A DNA stretch of 5,964 nucleotides. It comes from an uncultured Opitutia bacterium (GTDB taxonomy: Bacteria > Verrucomicrobiota > Verrucomicrobiia > Opitutales > UBA953). The notes below the pieces were generated by a model. That model searched no databases, was not told where the DNA came from, and saw only the letters and a program-made list of their open reading frames with translations. This document shows positions 1 through 5,964 of this stretch, in pieces; position 1 is the stretch's first letter; every line of letters starts with the position of its first letter. Both the position numbers and the translations under genes were made by a program. The stretch is from contig CAIVYX010000131.1 in NCBI GenBank assembly GCA_903910245.1, forward strand, positions 1-5,964, given 5' to 3'.

Positions 1-891
1 CTCAGCATCTTCGGATTCCTCGCCGACGCGGCCGGCAACCTCGCCGACCTCAAGGCCACGCTCGTCCACGCGCGCGAGGCGCTGGAGGCGCAGAAGGTCC
101 AGTTCCCCGACCTCGCGCCCCAGCTCGACGCGCAGATCGCCAACCTGGCCAGCGCGATCGTCGCGGAGAACAAGGCCCGCTTCGCCATCCTCGCGCGCGC
201 GGAACGCGACCTCGTCAAGGAGGCTCCCGGCGGTCGACTCTTCGGCGGACTCGCCAAGGCCACCACCCCTTACCTCGGCCTCTCCGAGTTCATCAACCGC
301 TTCCTCACCCCTGACACCTGGGCCAGCCGTTGCGGTGCGTTGCAGGCGGCGATCTTCCGCGCCGACCAGACCTATAACGCTGGACTGAGCGACCGGCTCT
401 ACAAGGGAGCTTTTGCCGACACCTTGGACCGCAACCTCACGCGGGACTCGCTTAAGACGCCGACGTCGAGTTGGTTCCCCAATCCCGAGAACATCGAGGT
501 AACCGCCCAGACCTTTACTCCAGGCACTAGTCGCGCGCACACCGCCATGGGCGCTCCGGGCAACCTGCTGCAATCTGACCTCCTGCAAAGCCTCGGGTCG
601 GCGCTCGCCACCCGTTCCGACACCTTCACCCTGCGTTGCTACGGCGAAGCCGGCCTCGACAACGGCGAGATCGGTTCCGCTTGGATGGAGGTCGTAGTCC
701 AACGCATCCCCGAGTTCCTCGACCCGACCAATTCGGCCGAGACAGGCAATAGCGCCCCGAAGCCGCTGAAAATCGCCCCTTCAGTCGCGACCGACCCCAC
801 CTTAAGTACCGCGCTCACCCCCGTGAACAATGTGCTCGGCCGCCGCTTCAAAATCGTCTCCATGCGCTGGCTCAAAGCCGATGAGATCTGA
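1..891 (+). CDS. A1: C-terminal part of a large Verrucomicrobia-type pilin-like protein (5' end outside window)
   Basis: The reading frame is open from the first base to the TGA at 889-891, giving 296 residues with no need for an internal start. The TTG at 340 is therefore not the true start; the gene begins upstream of the window. The first ~70 residues are alanine-rich, charged and almost free of proline, so probably helical or coiled coil. They contain LDAQIANLASAIVAE, which matches LDDAQIKLLAKSIVEE in the large gene downstream (A2). Then come PYLGLSEFINRF (A2: PYVGLAQFVNRF), QSDLLQSLGSAL, TRSDTFTLRCYG, VVVQRIPEF and LGRRFKIVSMRWL, each with a counterpart in the same order in A2. It is thus a diverged paralogue of A2, and by analogy probably an inner-membrane-anchored, exported protein. 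The anchor itself cannot be seen here. The function is unknown. The stop overlaps the start of the next gene by 11 bases. Confidence 0.88.
   Translation, partial: LSIFGFLADAAGNLADLKATLVHAREALEAQKVQFPDLAPQLDAQIANLASAIVAENKARFAILARAERDLVKEAPGGRLFGGLAKATTPYLGLSEFINRFLTPDTWASRCGALQAAIFRADQTYNAGLSDRLYKGAFADTLDRNLTRDSLKTPTSSWFPNPENIEVTAQTFTPGTSRAHTAMGAPGNLLQSDLLQSLGSALATRSDTFTLRCYGEAGLDNGEIGSAWMEVVVQRIPEFLDPTNSAETGNSAPKPLKIAPSVATDPTLSTALTPVNNVLGRRFKIVSMRWLKADEI
571..647 (+). repeat. Paralogous segment shared with 5343-5419
   Basis: The DNA aligns without gaps at an offset of 4772 bases, from the codons for QSD to those for CYG. Most differences are at third codon positions or are conservative. This marks an old duplication under protein-level selection, not a recent copy or an assembly artefact. 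Confidence 0.7.
881..891 (+). promoter_or_regulatory. A1 stop / B1 start overlap (probable translational coupling)
   Basis: ATGAGATCTGA contains the B1 start codon at its left end and the A1 stop codon at its right end. No purine-rich Shine-Dalgarno sequence is visible in the 20 bases before the ATG. Reinitiation by ribosomes finishing A1 is the simplest way for B1 to be translated. The coupling is inferred from geometry only. Confidence 0.5.
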
Positions 892-1696
892 CCTAGGAAA
901 AATCCTGCTCACGACCTTATTCCTCGCCTGCGGCTCTGCACTGGCCGCGGACGGTCCCATCGTCGAAGCCTATATCAAGTTCATCTCGGCCAACAAGCCT
1001 CTGGCCGGGATCGGCATCATGCAGGACAAGAAGGTCAACGGACTCGTGATTCCGACGGACATGCTCACCGACGTGTTTTATTACCGTGGCCCAGCCCGGA
1101 TGGAACTAATCGAGTTGGCCGCCACCGAGATTCCTGTCGAGCCCGTGACGAACACCGGCGAAAAAACCGAAGTCGTCAAACGGCCGGTCCGCGGCATCAA
1201 GGCGACCACTCCGACCCACGCGTTGGCTTCGGCCGGAAAACCCCCGATTGCCTGGATCGACCTGCCGACAAAACAAGGGCAGCTCCACCTCATCCTGATG
1301 GTGAACCCCGGGAAGGACAACGGTATCACCGCCATCCAGGATATCCCCGGCTCCTTCCCCCCCGGCAGCAACCGCTACTTCAACCTCTGCAGTTTCCCGC
1401 TGACGGTCAAACTCCCCTCGGGCGACCAAAGGATTCCTGCCGGCAGCTCAAAGGTGGCCCGCCCTGGCAGCAAGGAGAACGACTACTACGACCTGCAGAT
1501 CTCCAGTCTGGTGAACGAAGCGGAACTCCCGGCCTATTCCGGGCGCGTCTTCCATATGGAGAGCACCCGTAAGCTCTACATGCTCTCGCCGGGCCCCGGC
1601 GAGCTCGGCCGTATCGTGATCAAGGTGATCGAAGACCGCCCGCCACCCGCCCGCAGCCTGGCCCAGAAGCCCCCGGCACCGAAGAGCGAGAAGTAA
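881..1696 (+). CDS. B1: exported protein of unknown function, partner of A1
   Basis: This is a 271-residue protein starting at ATG 881 and ending at TAA 1694-1696. The frame is open further upstream, but ATG 881 is preferred because it places a classic signal peptide at the N-terminus: basic K7, hydrophobic residues 8-16, and an ALA-A cleavage region near 20-23. Cys17 follows FLA, a poor lipobox, so signal peptidase I cleavage is more likely than lipidation. The mature part looks beta-rich. Visible motifs are VIP (56-58), YRGP (68-71), a short AWIDLP strand (124-129), SFPPGSNRYFNL (158-169) and the proline-rich tail PPPARSLAQKPPAPK. The YxGP, AWxxLP and FPxGSxRxxN pattern resembles small secreted proteins that I recall beside large pilin-like genes in Verrucomicrobiota; I know no function for them. 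It overlaps A1, lacks a clear Shine-Dalgarno site, and is paralogous to B2 at 5642. A periplasmic or surface role with A1 is inferred. Confidence 0.85.
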   Translation: MRSDLGKILLTTLFLACGSALAADGPIVEAYIKFISANKPLAGIGIMQDKKVNGLVIPTDMLTDVFYYRGPARMELIELAATEIPVEPVTNTGEKTEVVKRPVRGIKATTPTHALASAGKPPIAWIDLPTKQGQLHLILMVNPGKDNGITAIQDIPGSFPPGSNRYFNLCSFPLTVKLPSGDQRIPAGSSKVARPGSKENDYYDLQISSLVNEAELPAYSGRVFHMESTRKLYMLSPGPGELGRIVIKVIEDRPPPARSLAQKPPAPKSEK

Positions 1697-1697
1697 G

Positions 1698-1740
1698 CCG
1701 GCGGCCGTCACATAACATTCATATAACAGGCGGCGTCCGG
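1698..1740. repeat. Imperfect inverted repeat around the AT-rich island
   Basis: CCGGCGGCCG (1698-1707) and CGGCGTCCGG (1731-1740) can pair at 8 of 10 positions, with a two-base internal mismatch and a 23-base AT-rich loop. No T-run follows, so it is not a normal intrinsic terminator. It could slow transcription past B1 or be GC-rich chance pairing. Confidence 0.35.
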
Positions 1741-1752
1741 ACTTGAGGGCTA

Positions 1753-1767
1753 CTGGGTCGCACCCAG
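1753..1767 (+). repeat. Perfect 6-bp hairpin before the A2 start
   Basis: CTGGGT (1753-1758) and ACCCAG (1762-1767) are perfect reverse complements around a CGC triloop. The stem ends nine bases before the GTG at 1777, where a ribosome would bind. No T-tract follows, which argues against a terminator. An influence on A2 translation is possible but only inferred. Confidence 0.4.
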
Positions 1768-1776
1768 ACTGACCGA

Positions 1777-4700
1777 GTGCCCAACGACTCCGTGACGCCG
1801 CGCCGGCGCGCCGGTTTCAGCCTCGTGCTATCGCTCGTGGTGATGTCCGTCGTGCTGCTCACGGTCATCACGGTAGCCTCGTTCGTGACCATCGAGTCGC
1901 GCCTCTCGGCGCAGCACCAGAACTTCCTGCGAGCGAAACTCAACGCGGCCGTCTCTCTGCGCCTCGCCCTCGCGCACCTGCAACAGGAAGCTGGCCCCGA
2001 CCGGCGCATGACCGCCCGGGCGGACATCCTGGCCAACACCACGCAGGCAGGCTGGACCTGGAACACGATCCGTAATCCGCTCTGGACCGGCGTTTGGCGC
2101 AGCGACAAGCAGCTCCAACCGCCTTCCTGGCTCGTCAGCGGACGACATGACCAGCTGCCCGGCACGCAATCAGCCAACCTCTACGGACAGGCTGACTTCT
2201 ACATCGATCAATGGGTCCCTTGGCAGAACGACTTCACCATACCGGCCAACCTGCTCGTGCCTTTGGTAGGAAGCACCTGCGCCAGCGCGGCCGAACTTGC
2301 GACCTCGACCAGCCCAGGGAAACCGGATGGCCGCATCACCCTGCCACGCATCGCCCTGCCCGATACCAACGCGAACGGCTCCTACTGCTACTGGATCGGC
2401 GACGAAGGGGTCAAAGCACGTATCAATCTCACCGACCCGCGGCTCACGCCGCCCACGGGCACCACTACGCCCCAACTGCAGCAGGAAGCCCTGCGCGGCA
2501 CGACCCGCTCCGGTACCGGTATCCTCGCCGGGCTGGAGAATATGCCCCTCAGCGGCATCGACCCCCGCGTGACCCAGATGCGGGAACTGCCCTTCCTGAC
2601 GAACGCCGGACTCGGCCTGACGGAAACCTCCCCGCCGACCCGCGCCAAGCGCTTGTTCACCGAAGCGACCCTCTGGTCGCGCGGGGTGAACTGCGACTCG
2701 CTCTGGGGTGGGCTCAAGGTCGACCTCTCGCTGGCGTTCGAAAAGACGGATGCCGAATGGAAGTTATCTGAGTTTGGCGAGGGCGCTGCCCCCAAGGATT
2801 CAGCCGGTGCCCAGCTCTCGGGAGTGACTTATACCTTCCACCCCTCGAGCAGCGGCGTGCGCAGCGCCTATGCCGACGCCAAGGTGACGATCAAGCATGA
2901 CGGCCTCACGCGGAATATTGCTCCGCTCTATTCCTTCGCCAACAGTGCGACCTTGACCACGCGCGGCCCGACGTGGGAATCCTTACGCAACTACCACCGT
3001 CTTTACAAAGAACTGAACTGGCTCAATCCGCTGGCGCCTGAACTCAACGCCCGCGCGCATTTCCCCAACGCGGCCGCCCTCTCGGCCTCGGCCTACGGAG
3101 ATCGCAGCCATTACGGGCGTTTCTATAATCGTACCGATGCGACCGGCGACTTCCTCAACGCCGCCACCACCATCAACGGTCTTTACCCACCCAAGCCGAC
3201 CAAGGTAGCCGTCGCCCCTTACATCTGCCGACAGATGCTCGTCTGGGGCCTCCAGGAAGGCGGCGGCCTCCTCCGACTGACAGTCTCACCCGTGATTGTG
3301 CTGCATAATCCTTACAACGTCGGCCTGCGGCTCGCCCGCGACAGCTCTTCCTCGGAGAATTCCGCGCTGCGCCTTTCCTTCCGGAACTGGGAGACGCTCC
3401 AACTGACGTTCCAGAAAAATACCGAAACCTGGACCCGGAGCATTGGCGAACTTGCCGCCGGTGCCGACACCTCAGTCAACTCGGTTGAAAGTTTCCGGGC
3501 TTACGTCGGGGTCGACACCGTGCTGCAACCCGGCGAACTGAGGGTCTTTTCCTACGCCGCGGAAGGCCCGCCGCCGACCTTCCCGAGCACGCGTCGATTC
3601 ATGCGTGACCCGGTCACGACGAGTGTGCCGGTCGTCCCCCTGACTGCCGAAAAGGGACTGGATACGCGGGGCGGTTTCTGGATGAACTGCATCGACGCGA
3701 CTGGCAACCCGCTGACCGTGATCAATGGAATCGGCGGAGAGGCCATCACCGTGAGCCTCCAGAACAAGGGCACGTTCGAGGCACGCGTGCTGCTGAGCTC
3801 CTGGCCGGGAGACCGCCTCACGAGCCAGAACAACACCACTCTCAGCTCAGCCTACAACACCGGAAGCGAACTGAATACCCTCATGGCCACGGATCTCAGC
3901 CGCAGCGGCGGGGCGATGTCCCTGACCGTAGGCGGCACGGTACTTAGCGTGCCTGACGCCTCCTCGGAGCCCAAGATCCTCGGCATCCATGATTACGGAC
4001 TCCGCTGGCCTAAGGACACCCTGCCCTTCCCGGTCTTTTCGCACTCGAACCCGATGGCGGCCGTCACCCGAGGCGACGCGAACGGCATGGCCAGCTCGTC
4101 CACGCCCAACGGCTACGCCTTCACTTCGCCGAGCTACAAGATGATGCTGCGAACAGCCAACAACTGGAACGAAGTCATCGAGACTCCGACCGTCGGGGGC
4201 TCGCAGGCCTACGGCGGCCTCAGCGTGACTTCGGGTCTGGGCGGCATGACCTCCGCCGTCTACACCAGCGTGCCATTCGCGGCGCCGCTCTCCCTCGCCC
4301 AGTACACGCACGCAAATTTTGGAATTCGAGACCAGGAGCCTCTTTTTCAGATTGGCAACAGCTTTGCCCCACTGAACACCTATAACAGCATGACCTACAC
4401 CACAGATTCACTCTGCGGTGTCTCCAATCATGACCACACTTGGATGGCCAATTCGGCAATCTACGATCATTTCTTCCTTTCGGGCGCCGCACCGGTAATC
4501 ACCCGCGCCAAGGTCATCACCGAGGCCAAGCCCCTGAGCACCGTGCTCGACGACTTCGCCGCCGGCACGGGGCGCCTAGCCAACCCGCGCACGAAACTAT
4601 TCGCCAACCGTGACCCGGTCACCGTCCGGGCCATGCTCGGCGACCATCGGCGCATCGCCGGCACGATTCTCACCGACGGCACCTTCAACGTGAATAGCAC

Positions 4701-5004
4701 TTCGGTGGACGCCTGGGCCGCCCTGCTCGCGGGCGCTAAGCGCAACGCCATGGGTTCAGCCACCGAGCTACTACCCGGTACCGATAAGAACGCCCGCTTC
4801 CCCGTGCCGCCCGCGCGGACGCCGCAGATTATAACTATAAAACCGCCTTCAATGACAAGAAGGCGTGGACTGGGTTGGCGACCCTGGACGACGCGCAGAT
4901 CAAACTCTTGGCCAAATCCATCGTCGAGGAGACCCGCATGCGACTGCACTACAACCACCGTTATCAATACGGCATCAAGAGCGGACTCGACGTGCATTAC
5001 GTGA
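1777..5004 (+). CDS. A2: large pilin-like (PilX/GspK-like N-terminus) Verrucomicrobia-type protein, frameshifted near its 3' end
   Basis: The frame is open for 1075 residues from GTG 1777. An in-frame stop at 1744 leaves only CTG 1753, GTG 1777 or GTG 1792 as starts; 1777 has no clear Shine-Dalgarno site. The N-terminus has TPRRRAG followed by F14 and a hydrophobic segment to about residue 37, then E40 and SRLSAQ. This resembles a type IV prepilin or PilX-like anchor, but the usual Glu at mature position 5 is Leu18. Further motifs that I recognise from the large Verrucomicrobia pilin-like family (TIGR02600-like) are: AGPDRRMTARADIL (72-85), YWIGDEGVKARI (205-216), RGPTWESLRNY (396-406), PVIVLHNPYNV (505-515), LAQYTHANFG (840-849), HDHTWMANSAIYDHFFLSG (885-903) and FNVNSTSVDAW (970-980). 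It is probably exported and membrane-anchored; the function is unknown. The last ~60 residues are out of frame: basic, threonine- and tryptophan-rich sequence unlike the rest. The true reading continues in frame 3 to 5645, for a total near 1288 residues. Confidence 0.85.
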   Translation: MPNDSVTPRRRAGFSLVLSLVVMSVVLLTVITVASFVTIESRLSAQHQNFLRAKLNAAVSLRLALAHLQQEAGPDRRMTARADILANTTQAGWTWNTIRNPLWTGVWRSDKQLQPPSWLVSGRHDQLPGTQSANLYGQADFYIDQWVPWQNDFTIPANLLVPLVGSTCASAAELATSTSPGKPDGRITLPRIALPDTNANGSYCYWIGDEGVKARINLTDPRLTPPTGTTTPQLQQEALRGTTRSGTGILAGLENMPLSGIDPRVTQMRELPFLTNAGLGLTETSPPTRAKRLFTEATLWSRGVNCDSLWGGLKVDLSLAFEKTDAEWKLSEFGEGAAPKDSAGAQLSGVTYTFHPSSSGVRSAYADAKVTIKHDGLTRNIAPLYSFANSATLTTRGPTWESLRNYHRLYKELNWLNPLAPELNARAHFPNAAALSASAYGDRSHYGRFYNRTDATGDFLNAATTINGLYPPKPTKVAVAPYICRQMLVWGLQEGGGLLRLTVSPVIVLHNPYNVGLRLARDSSSSENSALRLSFRNWETLQLTFQKNTETWTRSIGELAAGADTSVNSVESFRAYVGVDTVLQPGELRVFSYAAEGPPPTFPSTRRFMRDPVTTSVPVVPLTAEKGLDTRGGFWMNCIDATGNPLTVINGIGGEAITVSLQNKGTFEARVLLSSWPGDRLTSQNNTTLSSAYNTGSELNTLMATDLSRSGGAMSLTVGGTVLSVPDASSEPKILGIHDYGLRWPKDTLPFPVFSHSNPMAAVTRGDANGMASSSTPNGYAFTSPSYKMMLRTANNWNEVIETPTVGGSQAYGGLSVTSGLGGMTSAVYTSVPFAAPLSLAQYTHANFGIRDQEPLFQIGNSFAPLNTYNSMTYTTDSLCGVSNHDHTWMANSAIYDHFFLSGAAPVITRAKVITEAKPLSTVLDDFAAGTGRLANPRTKLFANRDPVTVRAMLGDHRRIAGTILTDGTFNVNSTSVDAWAALLAGAKRNAMGSATELLPGTDKNARFPVPPARTPQIITIKPPSMTRRRGLGWRPWTTRRSNSWPNPSSRRPACDCTTTTVINTASRADSTCIT
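4807..4823 (+). other. Probable frameshift site in A2
   Basis: Frame 1 reads sensibly to about NARFPVPPA. Frame 3 reads DAADYNYKTAFNDKKAW and then aligns with A1. Frame 3 is open only from 4788, after a TAA at 4785-4787, so the change lies between there and about 4830. Two small edits restore one frame. Removing one CG from the (CG)3 run at 4812-4817 gives PPADAADYNYK. Adding one G to the GG at 4817-4818 gives PPARDAADYNYK. Either a sequencing or assembly indel, or a real mutation, fits. No X-XXY-YYZ slippery heptamer was seen. Confidence 0.75.
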
Positions 5005-5645
5005 TTAAGGATCGCGGCGTCGAGGTACCCCTGCCTTACGTCGGACTGGCCCAGTTCGTGAATCGGTTCAATTGTGGGGCCTGGCCCAGCCAGGTATCCT
5101 ACCAAGGCTGCCTGCAAAACGCCATCCTGCGGGCCGATGTCGATGGTGCCAATCTCTCTAACCGTAGTTCGCCACTGACCGCGGCGCCCGCCTACGATGC
5201 GACGAAACTCACTGTAAGCGCCGCCAATTCTGGCCCCGGCCTGATCCCTTACACCTATCAACCAGCCAACGTCGTCGCGACCGACCCCCGGACGAGCTCC
5301 AGCAAGGGCCATTCGCTCCGGGCGGCACCGACCTCGCTGATGCAGTCCGATATCTTGGAAGCCGTCGGCTCCTCGCTCAGTACCCGTTCGGACACGTTCG
5401 TCATCCGCTGCTACGGCGACGTGACGGATCCGCTCGACGCTTCCCGCACCCTGGCCGGCTGCTGGATCGAAGCCGTCGTGCAGCGTATCCCGGAATTCTG
5501 CGACCCCAGCCAGCCGCCGGAGACTGAGGTAGCTAAATCCACCGACGGACAGCTCCACAACCCTTTGCTCAATCAGATCAACCGAACCCTTGGCCGGCGT
5601 TTCGTGATTCTCTCCACCCGCACGCTCAAGCAAAAGGACCTATGA
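4818..5645 (+). CDS. A2 C-terminal part, separated by the frameshift
   Basis: This is the frame-3 continuation of A2, ending at TGA 5643-5645. As an independent gene it could only start at TTG 4875 or ATG 4938, neither with a clear ribosome site, so a broken 3' part is the better reading. It carries the cassette's shared C-terminal domain: LDDAQIKLLAKSIVEE, PYVGLAQFVNRF, LQNAILRAD, LMQSDILEAVGSSL, TRSDTFVIRCYG, AVVQRIPEF and LGRRFVILSTRTLK. All align in order with A1, and both proteins end within 10 residues of the LGRRF block's end. The block from QSD to CYG is 17 of 25 identical to A1. If the shift is real in the organism, the 1075-residue product loses this domain and B2 would lose its coupled upstream stop. 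Confidence 0.82.
   Translation, partial: DAADYNYKTAFNDKKAWTGLATLDDAQIKLLAKSIVEETRMRLHYNHRYQYGIKSGLDVHYVIKDRGVEVPLPYVGLAQFVNRFNCGAWPSQVSYQGCLQNAILRADVDGANLSNRSSPLTAAPAYDATKLTVSAANSGPGLIPYTYQPANVVATDPRTSSSKGHSLRAAPTSLMQSDILEAVGSSLSTRSDTFVIRCYGDVTDPLDASRTLAGCWIEAVVQRIPEFCDPSQPPETEVAKSTDGQLHNPLLNQINRTLGRRFVILSTRTLKQKDL
5343..5419 (+). repeat. Paralogous segment shared with 571-647
   Basis: This is the A2 member of the pair described at 571-647. It encodes QSDILEAVGSSLSTRSDTF and then VIRCYG, and lies in the shared C-terminal domain just before the VVQRIPEF motif. Confidence 0.7.
5634..5645 (+). promoter_or_regulatory. Possible Shine-Dalgarno and ATGA overlap for B2
   Basis: AAGGA at 5634-5638 lies three bases before ATG 5642, closer than the usual spacing, so it is a weak site. 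The ATGA at 5642-5645 holds both the B2 start and the A2 (frame 3) stop. This mirrors the overlap at the A1/B1 junction and suggests translational coupling. Confidence 0.45.
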
Positions 5646-5964
5646 TCGTCCGCACCGCCCTCCTGCTGCCGCTTCTCGCGGCGTCTCTTTTCGCCCAGTC
5701 TACCGACAAGCCCGGGGTCAGCATCCGCTTCCGGGCCCTCGCTTTCGACGACGCAATCCCGGGTGCCAGCTACCTTGAGGGCGACACGTTGCGTCGGCTC
5801 AATATCCCGAACAACGCGTTCACCGCGGAGATTAACTATAAAGGTCCGCACACGCTTCGCTTCATCACCATCGATGAGGAAACCTTGAACCCTAGGCCGC
5901 TCTCGCCCGACATGACGGCGGCCATCCAACGTCTCCGCCGCTCCCAGGCAGTCACCTTGCAGGC
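5642..5964 (+). CDS. B2: N-terminal part of an exported protein, paralogue of B1 (3' end outside window)
   Basis: ATG 5642 opens a frame that stays open to the window edge, giving 107 complete codons. Residues 1-18 form a signal peptide: MIVR, then a hydrophobic ALLLPLLAASLF core, with likely cleavage after SLFA before QST. The mature region has an alternating, beta-like pattern (VSIRFRAL), then IPGASYLEGD, LNIPNNAFTAEINYKGP and LRFITI. In B1 the IP and YxGP motifs occur with the same spacing (IP 57-58 and YRGP 68-71; here IP 55-56 and YKGP 66-69), and both have a hydrophobic strand after GP. It is therefore the B partner of the second cassette, probably periplasmic or secreted, of unknown function. 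It shares the ATGA overlap with A2 and is probably cotranslated with it. Confidence 0.85.
   Translation, partial: MIVRTALLLPLLAASLFAQSTDKPGVSIRFRALAFDDAIPGASYLEGDTLRRLNIPNNAFTAEINYKGPHTLRFITIDEETLNPRPLSPDMTAAIQRLRRSQAVTLQ

Larger units (their letters stand above)
1697..1776 (+). promoter_or_regulatory. 80-bp gap between the two cassettes, possible promoter/operator
   Basis: This is the only non-coding stretch in the window. Inside an otherwise GC-rich gap sits an AT-rich island (about 1708-1728) with two copies of ATAACA, at 1712-1717 and 1723-1728, whose starts are 11 bp apart, or one helical turn. TATAAC at 1722-1727 could act as a -10 box, but no good TTGACA-like -35 box lies about 17 bp upstream. 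The boxes could be an activator-dependent promoter, an operator, or chance. The gap is short enough that the second cassette could also be read through from the first. Confidence 0.35.

Noticed and set aside
340..891. A separate 183-residue gene starting at TTG 340
   Set aside because: The same frame is open back to base 1, and residues upstream of 340 (LDAQIANLASAIVAE, PYLGLSEFINRF) align with A2. It is the end of a larger gene.
881..955. B1 as a lipoprotein through Cys17
   Set aside because: The residues before the cysteine are FLA, with Phe rather than Leu at -3, and a better signal peptidase I site (ALA-A) follows. It is not excluded.
1106..1429. Minus-strand frames opposite B1 (1081-1371, 1106-1429, 1448-1711)
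   Set aside because: They are antisense to a signal-peptide protein with a paralogue in the window and lack any domain or ribosome site.
1697..1767. Intrinsic terminator after B1
   Set aside because: Two inverted repeats are present, but neither is followed by a T-rich run.
2211..2771. Plus-strand 186-codon frame inside A2
   Set aside because: It overlaps the A2 frame carrying the conserved YWIGDEGVKARI motif. Its own product is arginine- and proline-rich low-complexity sequence typical of an out-of-frame reading.
4801..4870. Programmed -1 ribosomal frameshifting in A2
   Set aside because: No X-XXY-YYZ heptamer in the correct phase was found before frame 3 becomes protein-like, and the two short edits near 4812-4818 explain the shift more simply.
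4467..5633. Minus-strand open frame of 388 codons
   Set aside because: It lies antisense to A2, whose plus-strand product aligns motif by motif with A1. The minus-strand product is rich in Arg, Gly and Val, as expected for a shadow frame in GC-rich DNA, and shows no recognisable domain.

Overview
The window is about 62-65% GC by eye and is almost entirely coding on the plus strand. Its proteins resemble the very large, pilin-like proteins that are abundant in Verrucomicrobiota and that I associate with the TIGR02600 'Verru_Chthon cassette protein A' type. I therefore suggest a verrucomicrobial genome, perhaps class Opitutia. This comes from recognising motifs, not from a search. There is no tRNA, rRNA, transposase, CRISPR array or phage gene.

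Layout. Positions 1-891 are the 3' end of a large gene (A1) that enters from the left. Overlapping its stop, 881-1696 encodes a 271-residue exported protein (B1). An 80-bp gap, 1697-1776, is the only real intergenic space. It holds two ATAACA boxes one helical turn apart, an imperfect inverted repeat and a perfect 6-bp hairpin just before the next start. From 1777 to 5645 lies a second large gene (A2) of about 1288 codons. Its reading frame moves from frame 1 to frame 3 near 4801-4830, so as written it is broken into a 1075-residue product and a C-terminal piece. Overlapping its stop by ATGA, 5642 onward starts a second exported protein (B2), which is cut by the window edge.

The main result is that this is a tandemly duplicated two-gene cassette, A1-B1-A2-B2. 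A1 and A2 share a C-terminal domain (17 of 25 residues identical in the best block). B1 and B2 share a signal peptide followed by an IP...YxGP motif at the same spacing. Both A/B junctions overlap, which suggests translational coupling and joint function. A2 has an RRRAG/FSLVL-type N-terminus followed by one hydrophobic segment, as in PilX- or GspK-like (pseudo)pilins, so it is probably anchored in or exported across the inner membrane. The B proteins are probably its periplasmic or surface partners. The biochemical function of neither family is known to me. The possible novelty is this paired exported system, its duplication, and the frame break in A2.
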